Assembly (NCBI GenBank): GCA_001949185.1
Contig: BDGG01000008.1
Coordinates: 431,648-495,647, forward strand
From: Ramazzottius varieornatus
Lineage: Eukaryota; Tardigrada; Eutardigrada; Parachela; Ramazzottiidae
Length of the DNA: 64,000 nt
Direction: 5' to 3'
The first letter of the stretch is position 1; each line of letters begins with the position of its first letter. A program made the position numbers and the translations under genes. The notes under the pieces are model-generated. The model saw nothing but the letters and a program-made list of their open reading frames with translations, searched no databases and was not told the DNA's origin. Below are positions 21,853 to 31,600 of the stretch, in pieces.

Positions 21853-23629
21853 ATGTCGGGCAGTATAAACAACGATGACATCCAAGATGTGCCGTCGGAC
21901 TATGAGGAAGATTTTGAAGGCGACAACGATCCACAAGGTAAGCGCAACCACTTTAATGGACCACCATGCACGAAGTATGTGGGGTCTGAAAACGTCAGAA
22001 AGTTATGTTCATGATAGTTTATCATTCATGAACATGATTTCAGATGCGGTGGTGGAGGACAGGGACCCAAAGCCTTACGTGGATGATGTAGACGAGTTCT
22101 TCGGACCGACCAGAGCGAAGTCAGTTACCACTTCGAAGAAAGCCGACGTCGACGCTGGGAATATCGCATCGCCTAAATATTTTGTACCCGGAGAACCGGG
22201 TCAATCCTGCGTCGAACCCTTGACCTCAGCCGGGAGCGTCAGCTTACCTGATTCCAATCTTGCTGCCAAGAAATTTCCGAGTCCTGTTCCGATCAGGCAC
22301 GGTGAGCTGGATGCCAGTGGTACAATGTTTAAGATCCCAACAGTGGACCATGAGGCGGCTGACCACTTGGGGAACGAAGGAGATTCCAGAAGCTCGACGC
22401 CGTCTTGGCCACTTCCCAGTCTTTCATCACGTCCTGGAGAAAGAACTGTTGAACACAAAGAACCTTCACGTCGAGCGACCTCTGTTCAACCTCCTTCAAC
22501 TACGAACAACGGAGCAGCAGATGGCCACGACAACGACGACGATTTTCCACCTGAGGTTGTGCTCCGATCCGAAAACCCAGTCAGAACACGAACACTGAGT
22601 CCCGATTTGGAACCTTCGTCTGACAAGAACGGCTCGAAGTCCCCATCAGTACGCGTACTCATACGAAAGGCCAAGTTAATCCCCGCCGGAGAGCGACTTA
22701 CAATTGCCCCTGGGACGAACGAGTGGCAACCTGTAAAGAGAAAACCACCGGTTCCCCGACTGGGACGGCGTCGAACAGGTAGCGGTACACCGGGAGAACG
22801 AAGCACAGCAGAGGTGTCCCAGACTGCTTCGAGAAATATTGGTGATGGCAGTCGCCCTTCCCGACTTTTCTCCACCGGAATACCCCAGTCAAAGTCTCGA
22901 CCAAGCTCGACGTCCGCCAAAGAAGACGACGATGATCGATCGCGACGGGACAGAAGTAACCAGGAAGAAAGATATCAACTGGCCAGGAAAAAGGCTGTGG
23001 ACAGACTGAAGCAATGGAAGGACAAGAAAGCGGCGGCGGATATTGCCAATCAGGAAGGCACCCATAAACCTGGGTTTGACAGCACTTACACACTCAGGCA
23101 AGAAGATGACATTCGGGAGGAACCACCAAAGCTTGATATCCGACAGCGTCAGCGATCAGTCAAGGTACCAAGATTTTCCCGGTCAAACAAACTGTCTGCG
23201 GTGGAGAACCCAAAAAGGGCCAAGAGTAGTTCGAAATCCCGGCCGTCGACTTCCGGCCTGAGTCGGGCTCGTGGTACGTCGGCTGGCATACCTTTAGGAG
23301 CTTCCGTCCTCTCGCAGTACAACCAGCCACTTCCTGATCTGCTACAAAAACGATTAGTGGACTTCACAGTGAATGACTCGAAACATTCTCCAAAGACAAG
23401 CTACTGGCTTTTCCAAGAAGCGTTTCCAGAATTATTCTGGCTGCCGGATTCAGTGCAACGCGAAGAGCTGGGATCTCTGCTGGTGGGAAGCGCTTTCGAT
23501 CGACGAAAGGAGAAGATGGATCTCTTCGACCGAATGTTATATTCGACTCCTGCACCAACTCCCCCGAATATACTACGGGTCCAGTACGATGATAAGATTC
23601 GTCAAAATTCCCGGTATAGAAATAAGTAA
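21853..23629 (+). CDS. Large, mostly disordered protein of unknown function
   Basis: Two exons, 21853-21937 and 22044-23629, join in phase 1 and give 556 residues. The N-terminus is acidic (DVPSDYEEDFEGDNDPQ), followed by a short motif PYVDDVDEFFGP. Some 300 residues of Ser/Pro/Arg-rich low complexity come next, then a charged helical stretch (RYQLARKKAVDRLKQWKDKK). The compact C-terminus has aromatic residues (SYWLFQEAFPELFWLPDSV). Acidic YEEDFE-type openings and K/R-rich helices are common in cilium or microtubule-associated proteins, but I see no signature that allows a family call. No hydrophobic segment or signal peptide. Confidence 0.7.
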
Positions 23630-23667
23630 AAGTTTGAAACGACGGAATCACATTCTACAGTACCCTA

Positions 23668-23960
23668 TCAGCGTGAAACGATATAACCTCTTGTGTATTC
23701 ACTGCAATGCAGGCCTCTGTACAGGCTCGTTGATACACTGGAGCCTGTACAGAGTCACAATCACACAATCAAGCGTAGTCAGACAAGACAGGGCGGACTT
23801 TTCCTCTTGATCGTGAGTTAGCCCTTGGTTGACTAGGGCCGACTTTTGTAACTTTAGTTCCGCCGTTGATTTTGGACATCATTGATTGACTGGGGAAATG
23901 TGTATCAACGCGCACTTTCAATGCAGTGAATACACTAGAGGCAATATCGTTTCACTCTGA
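23668..23960. mobile_element. MITE-like element with about 39-bp terminal inverted repeats
   Basis: The left end 23668-23706 begins TCAGCGTGAAACGATATAAC. The right end 23922-23960 is its reverse complement with about four mismatches. The 215-bp interior is non-coding and contains a nested short repeat (AGGCTC/GAGCCT with TGTACAG). The element sits between the disordered-protein stop and the small gene at 23972. Confidence 0.8.
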
Positions 23961-23971
23961 CCGTATACAGC

Positions 23972-24545
23972 ATGATCATCAAAGTACAACTTTGTGGGCT
24001 CTTTTGCAGAGGAAACTCACCGATCAGTTGCACTCGACCATCCTCCACTACAACTGCGGCTCGAAGTAATTCGCAGCTGGAACATCGCTCCTCAAAGGAA
24101 AACCATTCGGATGGTTTAGACCAGGTCAGAAGGGAGGAAGCTGCAGTCAAGAACCAAGCCTTGGTTAAAGCGGCTGAAGTCGGCGACTTTTCTCCAGCGG
24201 GCTTGCAGAAGGTACTGTACACTGTCTTACCGAGATACACCCGACATACGCCGGGTATGCGCCCCCCGGGAAGGGCAGCTTCGTATTGTTATCGTACACC
24301 GGGGGTGCATGCCCGGGGTATGTCGGCATTGTCGGGTATATCTCGGTAGTACAGTAACACAACTATGCACTCTCGCCGATGTGGAAACCTGCTACGAATT
24401 CCAGAGAGTACGCAAATGCTCTTTGTAGGTTATCGACGATTTCTATGGCTTCTTCTGCAACAAAACAAAAATCCCTTCGACATTATCAGCAGAAAGAGTG
24501 GGACTCATACTGGCCGATGTTTACGACGAGCTAGTTGCAATCTGA
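23972..24545 (+). CDS. Small two-exon gene, unknown function
   Basis: Exon 23972-24211 (80 codons) ends at donor AAG|GTACTG and joins 24429-24545 in phase 0 through acceptor TTTGTAG, giving 118 residues. The second exon is only open in the joined frame and reads VIDDFYGFFCNKTKIPSTLS, then ERVGLILADVYDELVAI before TGA, which looks like a structured helical end. The first exon is charged and Ser-rich with a helix-like AAVKNQALVKAAEVGD. The start at 23972 is the first ATG. A TTTTGCAG acceptor 30 bases later suggests the true 5' end may come from an upstream exon I could not place. The intron is largely filled by a foldback element. The gene is convergent with Sac1. Confidence 0.5.
24222..24354. 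repeat. Foldback element filling an intron
   Basis: Two arms of roughly 50 bases face each other. The left runs CTGTCTTACCGAGATACACC and onward, and the right is its complement ending CTCGGTAGTACAG. Each arm itself contains smaller palindromes around CCGGGTATGC, so the transcript could form a branched hairpin. It is unrelated to the AAGTGGCGCAC family. Confidence 0.75.
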
Positions 24546-24696
24546 CGAAAGCGGTATAAAACAGACAACGAACGTTTTACATGGTGTTCTTTTGGAACTA
24601 TTATTCTTGGAACACAAGACGGTGGTGAATAGAATATTTTGAAGCAAAAGATAAGCCCGAACCGTTCACGAAAACTGAAGTCATGAGAATGAAAAG

Positions 24697-27094
24697 CTAT
24701 CGCGGTACTAATCTTGGTCGGTCCACATACTGCAGTCCGTTCTTGTGAATGACTCCGGTGGTCACCACGAAAGCCCCAAACCAGATAGCGAACCAACTAA
24801 GTCGAGTAGTAAAGTCTGTTTCCGCCGGGTATAAAACACAAAGGGCGCCCATGGCAGCTGCAAATAGATCAAAGACCAGCAGAGTATTCCAAAAGAAGCC
24901 CCGGTGGGAGGCCAGCGGGCAGGGCTTGGTGGCTCCTTCTTCCGTCTCCACGATATAGTTACCCAAGAACAGATCAATGGCGTCTTGACGGAAACCATCC
25001 ATAAAGTTGTTTTTCACCCATCGCTGAGCACTGTTGATGCCATCACGAGCCACACCGTAATAGTTACGGCGACCAAAACGGGTGAAGTCGCTTTTTAGGG
25101 CACCTGTTCCTGCGTACTGTGTTGAGATGACGTCCCCGTTATCTGCCCAGATGTTTCTGAACGTGGAAAGGGAAGTTGGGTCGTCATCCAACTTTTCTTC
25201 TGGACCGAACAGACCGAAGAACCGAAGCTGATCTGTCAGTGCTCGTTTGGCGATCATACCCTAAAATTCAAAAAAATAAGTGATTTTGGCTTGTTAGTAC
25301 GAACATTCAACTGATCGGAGCTGGGCAAACAAACTCGAAAGAAGACGGTTTTTCCAAGCGGCGCACGTTTTCAGTGTTGCTGGCTCGAGGTGTGCGCCAC
25401 TTTGGAAAAGAATTTGGACGAGTTTTCTGCCCAGCTTCCAAATTCCATTATAGATATCGACTATTTCTGGACTTTCTTCCCCCCGTTTTTACTGCAGTTT
25501 TTATGTTTAACCCACCTGAACGACGTTGGTTCGGTCCAAGCAGTCCATGCAGCTCGTTCTGAAGATACCATTTTGGACCTGTCGCAGCTGTTCGCCCGGC
25601 GCAGGTTTCACAAAGAACCCCTGCTTGAGTCTTTCTGGTTCTATTTGATCCATGAGGATGCTGAGACGCTCCCACTTCATGTTTTTCGTCTGTGCGTGGA
25701 AGTCAAAGGCAACGAAGGTGATGTTGGGATGACCAGACAGCTTGATGGCGTCGCGAACGACAGCTCCCACTATCTCTTCTCGTCCCCGATGGTTCACCAG
25801 CACAACAACAGTCTGGTCTCCGTACAAGACGATCTGTTCCTGGAAATGAGCTTGCAGGGCTTGCAGATGGTCGTGCTCAACATTCACACGAGGCTTTGGA
25901 AGATATCTGGAAAAAAAGACATGAAGCCGAACTATTGAGCAAAGATCGTCAGTCGGCCACAGCGAATAAGTCGGTTACCCAAGAAATTTACCGTATATGG
26001 CGCCTGTGAGTTCAAGGGTGGTCGACTCACCCCCTTTGGCTTCCAAATCGGACAAACATGAGATACTACTGAACTAACTGAAAATTCCAGATATTTTCGA
26101 AGAGGAAGCTTTCCTTACGTCAAATCTGGTCTCTGGGACCAGTAAATCGGGGCAGATCCTCGACTCTGAACATAGCTGACAAGCTGACCACGGTAAATCA
26201 GGACAGCTTCTGATTCGACGTAGTTCGCCACGGCGCCCGTCTGGTCGATACCGCGAGTGTACAGTCGAACTCCAGCACGCCAGGTGCTTCGACGGCTGAT
26301 GATTACGTATTCCACATCATTATTGTGTATATTCATTTTCTGGATCCCCACGAAACCCTGAACCAAAGGCAGTAAGTACCGACTCAGATTCTCCGAGCTG
26401 GAAGCGGTGAAGTTGAGCAACAAATGGCGATTCCATACAAAACGTCGGTCCGCTCGGCGAAAGAGCGAATCCTGAATAAAAACAAAGGTCCTCGAATACG
26501 AACTTAATAGTGGTTTCTTGTGACGGAAGGATCAACGCAATTTACTCGAAGCACTTGTGGATCGCTAATCATGGCCAAGCGCTGGAACGAATGTGTCAGA
26601 TCAAAGCTGGACGAGAAATACATCCCAGGTGTTCTCAGCACTGTCTCGATCATCGACTTGTACACCGCATTGTACTCCAGCTGTTTCGCGTTGAGGAAGA
26701 GTAGGTTCTTGGTGTAGGGAAACAGCTCGGCGGAAGTCAGCTTCCATATAGTGTGTCCACGTACATCTCCCACACGTTCCCGTCCTGTCACCACCACGAG
26801 ATACCAACCTCCGATTAGATGAATTCTGCCGAGTATCCCAAAGACAATCTTGACCTGTAAAGAGTAGGATGTACACTAATGTATCAATTGGGTTGGGCGG
26901 GTACCCACTTCCGCTGCTCCCGGAGCAGGCAATATGCCAGGAATCTGGAAGGAAGTTTCTTGGGTGACTCTGTCGATGACAAGCACTTCGTTGACATCGG
27001 CGTCCAAAGGCTCAATATACATTTTATCATTTGTGACATGGAGGTGATAGGTCTCGTAAATTCGAAGATCAGCAGCAACCGCGGAAGACGTCAT
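24697..27094 (-). CDS. SACM1L: Phosphatidylinositol-3-phosphatase Sac1
   Basis: Sac1 dephosphorylates PI4P and related lipids at the ER and ER-contact sites. Exons: 27094-26909, 26854-26546, 26471-26119, 25906-25516 and 25260-24697, with consistent phases, giving 600 residues. The start is chosen at MTSSAVAADLRIYE because a str ong acceptor (TTTTTGCAG with a TACTAAC branch site) lies three bases upstream. The longer frame to 27151 would therefore read intron. The Sac domain contains the catalytic CX5R as RTSCMDCLDRTNVVQ, plus YDLTHS-type SFDLTHSFQRL and ISRRSTWRAGVR. Then come ADNGDVISTQYAGTGALKSD and DGFRQDAIDLFLGNY, followed by two C-terminal membrane segments. Human SAC1 ends with a lysine-containing retrieval signal; this one ends RPRLVPR, without dilysine. 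It is divergent from the receptor cyclase gene. Confidence 0.95.
25317..25439. repeat. Intronic foldback element (AAGTGGCGCAC family), well-preserved copy
   Basis: In Sac1 intron 4. The outer arms GGAGCTGGGCAAACAAACTC and GAGTTTTCTGCCCAGCTTCC pair, as do the inner stems CCAAGCGGCGCACG and GTGTGCGCCACTTTGG. About 123 bp. Confidence 0.85.
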
Positions 27095-27097
27095 TTT

Positions 27098-28628
27098 CTG
27101 CAAAAACAGTGTTAGTAAGGAGGCGAATAAGACTGAACCAAATCCACGCATTTAGGATCTGCACGGCAAGACGGAATAGCGGAACCTTAGAACAGCCTCC
27201 ACCAAAGCTCACATGGGAGCCTGAGAAGTAAATTAGATCAGCAGCTTGCGCTTCCGAGGAAGGAAGATTCGAAGAAGACTCAGAAGAGAATCAAGAGACT
27301 CGGAAGAAAATCTGGCCAAAAATTCAAAGAAGTCGACTAGAACTTTTCGAAGGGACCGGGGGTATATTGCTTGACGCAAGTTCATTATAGCCATTCGCTC
27401 GATCATTTGATTGGTGATTTTTAGGTATAACGGTGACCGGTCATTGGGGAAATTCAGTCGAGGGGCAAGGGGGGGCGTCAAATTTGCCAGATTTTGTTGT
27501 GATTTTTGACGTCGTCGAGATCTCGACGTGCTTTCACTGCTTCACAAAACGTTTACGCCACTTCAGGTTTTCAAACTCGCACCTTTCTACTCATTCGAAC
27601 TCTGGATGGTATGGCAGGATGTAGGACACACGAGGATCCTGGAGTCCGTCCGAAAGCCTTATCCGCTGAGCTCTTCCATTAAAACGCTGGTGTGCTGTAC
27701 GGGGAAACACAGAAGCACGTCAAACATCTTTGGAACCGCAGTGCGAAGAACCGCGTGGGCGTGAGTACTACAAAAGATCTCTTCGATATGGAATTGGCCT
27801 ACAAGACCCGCGGCTTCAAGCTCCGTACATAACGTATCTATGACACAAGTGTTTAGTTTTTACAGAGACATTCAGTCCAAGGCACTGGGTCAGAAGAGCA
27901 GCAGTTGTCCCGGACGGATGCTTCTCGTCGTTGGCACCGACATATGCTCACTTATGAAAAATCATCGCACCCTGCGGAACGCATCCGCAACAGTATCGAC
28001 TTTTACCGGGACGACTTATCCGGAAAGGGAAAACAGCGGAGGAGGATAATACACCTGTCGAACTTATCGACCCATGAGTCGTACTAACCGCAAGATCGAC
28101 GAGCCTTGGCTTGTCCTTAGTCGATCACGGTGGATGCTATGGATTCGGCGAAACAAGCACTCAGATACATTACGTAAATATCGGAGGGCCGTTGAGGGTG
28201 TGATGGATGTTCATTTGATCCTCTTTAGTATGCATCGAGTAGGGAGGCTGGTGCGGGACCCTGAAAGGAGCAAATGTAAACAAGAGGAGTGCGTTCCATT
28301 AATTTTCCTCCATTTGACAATACTATGAAGGCTGCGCCACTTACAGTGCATTAGTCCACAGAAGCCTTCCTCCAAGTTCGGGTTACCTTCGTGCTCCAGA
28401 GACACTGCGAAAAAGCTTATGGTTCGCAGTTTGCAGCTTATTTTATTCATGTTTCTCTGCATACCCTAATCGTCAGCGAAGGTTCTCGATCTAGTTCGCC
28501 ACGAACTCCTGCCCTCAAATCTTTGAAACTTTTCTAGCTTCGGTCTGGATATACAACCTCTCACAATACTTCTCTTCCACGGAACCTGTTATATTTCTAA
28601 CATGTGACTGCCTAATATACACGCCGTA
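27098..28628. other. Divergent upstream region of Sac1 and the receptor cyclase
   Basis: Holds at least the Sac1 5' UTR intron end and, presumably, both promoters. Short overlapping frames are present on both strands, none with domain or splice support. Confidence 0.45.
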
Positions 28629-31600
28629 ATGGACTATTTTGGCTTTGGATGGATCTTCGTCTTATCTTTTTTGCTAAACAATATTCTTGTCGCTCATGGA
28701 CAGAATATTTCTGCTGGAAGTCCAGGTCCGAACTAACTTCACAACTCAGTCCTCATCGTAGGCTGGAATAGGTCTCTTTTTCTGCTGCAGTGGCCTGGTC
28801 ACTACTTCAGTAGGGTCCGCTGTAAATCATCTGTTGTTTCGTTTTCTGTAGGTGTCTCGTCCATTTCGGTCACTAATTCGCCATCGACATCGGCGGCGGA
28901 CCCGTTGTTCGATACGAGGGACTCCAATGTAACTCGTGGGACGACTGTCGTTCCTACCAGACAAACGGCATACCCAGTCCGAATAACACCGCCTCCGAAT
29001 CCTACTGCCCGAACGCTGCTAGTGTGCAAGCTAATTGAAAGGAGTCGTGGCGATCGTTCACTGTTTTACGACTATGACAGGGTGTCATCCGCCATCGACA
29101 TTGCCGTTGATTACGCTAATAAGCAGCTGTTGCTGAATGGTTATCAGATAACGACCTACTATCAGGACATCGGCCGGACCTGCACGAAGAAAAATGACGT
29201 GGTTAAATACGCATTGGAAACATTCACGAACGGTGTCAACTGCAACGCGTACCTGGGACCAGGTAAGCTACTGCTCGGAATCTGATACAAGTTTTTGAAA
29301 TTCGGAAAAACTTAGGCGGTCGTTGAAAATTCAAACTGTTTCGGTAAACTTCAGACCAAAATCTGCGTGGATTTTCGTTCATTCGGAGTTTCGTATAATC
29401 ACTGCCAAACGAATGAATATAGTCCCAAGTATTGGGTCAACCTTTCGGCTTCCGGGGCGCAATCCGGATATACAGCAGTTTTCTCACAGCTTTTTTAACT
29501 CTGTAGGAGAGCGGCAAAGTAAACGTGTAAGATTGTTACGTCGAGCGGCGCACGCTTTCGGCCAATAACGCCGAAAACGTGCGCCACTTAACGGCTCGTT
29601 TGCCGGCCTCCCATGAGTTTCTACCTATTGTTTTTCTTAGGATGTGGATACAGCGCAGACAGTCTATACAACCTGGCTGAATACATGCAGACTCCCATGA
29701 TGGCTTGTCCTGCAGCGGGGTTCGGCACTGCGGCTGCTCGAGAAGCGTACTTCATGACGACTCGGACCAGTTTCACCCACAAGGATGTGGTCAACATGCT
29801 GCTGAGGTTTTTCGATCTCTACTCTTACAAACACGCGACGGTCATCCAGGATGACGCCATTAGCTTCTACGAGCAGCTCAGTGTGACTTTTACGACCATC
29901 GTACGGGGTACCCGGCAAGACATCTTCTCCACCATGACGCCTGTTCCCATCAGAAGCTCGGATGCCAACAACGAACTGTACGACCGTATACTGCGCGAAG
30001 GCAACTCAACGTCTCGAGGTAAGGACCGTAACTCGATCAAACTTCTGATGGTCATTGTGTGATCGTACGTTTTTCTTTCCAGTTTTCGTCATATTCTCCA
30101 ACGCAAGTGTTGTGCGAACCATCATGGTAAGTCAAGGTATTCACCATTTGCGTTGTGGAACTTCTGACGTATAATCTCCAAATGCTCTAGATAACGGCGC
30201 ATCAACTGGGAATGACAGGCGGAGATTACGTGAGTGAAACCTTTTTTCCACTTGATGAAGATTGTGCGAGTTATCGAGGTCGTGTACTTAGGTTTACATC
30301 GGTGTGGAGCTCTTTGATAGTCAAGCGTGGGGCAAATTTACCTGGAGCGTGGGAGACAGCGGAGATCGGGTAATTTCGTAGCAAAATAAAACTAAACGTA
30401 TTGGCTCTTGTTAGCAAGTCCCAAATTTAACTTTGTGTAAATTGCAGGAAGCAAAACAAGCGTTCGAGTGTCTTCTGCTGGTATCCCTGCGTCAGAACCG
30501 GAATGACTATTATGACGCTTTCTCAGCCAACGTGAAGCGGCTAGCTCGAACCAACCTGAACTACACGTTCGGAGCCTTTGAAGAGGTAAAATTGATCAAT
30601 AAATTTTGCATGAGGTCGTTATGTAAAATGAAGGATGCTTCGGGTTCCTTCGAACAATTCATAATAAGCGGCTAAGCCTTTTTTCTTCGTTCCAGATTGA
30701 CCCAGTCGTCACCAGCTTTTATGATTCCATCATCCTTTATGCCACCATTGTAAACCAAATTATCCGAGCAGGCGGAAATGTTTTCAATGGAGTCCAGATA
30801 GCGCGATTGATGAAAGACGTGACCTTCGATAGTCCCGTTAACGGGGAAGTCAGGATCGACCCGGTTGGCGACCGACAGTTTGACCTGACGATAAAAAGCA
30901 TGAACCCAGCCACCGGTCGTTTCGAGGTACGAATATCTACATAGAGCATTCCAGGTATCCTCCAGCGTACTTTTGTCCAAAAATTCGAGGCGATAGTGGG
31001 TCCGTTCCTAGGTCTTCTACTCTTACACAGTAATTGGTAATACGATGAACCTGTCCGGTCCGTTGTACTGGCCCACAAAGAGCTTACCGCCAGATATCCC
31101 GCGGTGTGGCTTCCAAGACGAAAACCCCGTCTGTCACCCTCAAGGTATGCAGAAGGCATTGGCCGCCGTGCCGTGTTTCTTTCGAAGTACACCCTTGTCT
31201 TCTGTCGTCTGAAGGGCTTTCCGGAGGGACTTTAGCAGTGGCAATCATCATCCCGATCATCGCGGTCCTGGTCATTTGTGGCTTGATTGGTTACTTCCTC
31301 TTACGGTAGGAGTCTGTTGTCTATCTTTTAATTATACTTTGTTGGCACGGTCCGAGTATCCGTTTATCACTAGATCGCTCCGAAACGAAGGTTTTGATCC
31401 AAACTGGTGGAATGTACCGAACCACGAGCTGGACGTTACTGGAACCAAAGGCGGAAGTATGGGCAGCCGAGTGGGCAACAGCAAGCGTAGCTTGGTAAGT
31501 ACGAAAACTATGCCTGGACAAAATTATTGATAGAGTACATGAGCGGAAGTCCATTCTTTACCATAGGGAGACGACAATGCGTCGATAGGAACAAAGCAAA

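Noticed and set aside
25390-25938. 182-codon plus-strand frame across Sac1
   Set aside because: It is the antisense shadow of the Sac1 catalytic exon (CX5R region), which is strongly supported on the minus strand.
27061-27151. Longer Sac1 N-terminus from ATG 27151 with a hydrophobic leader
   Set aside because: A branch site and strong acceptor sit just before ATG 27094, so the leader-like residues are most likely a translated intron end in the 5' UTR.
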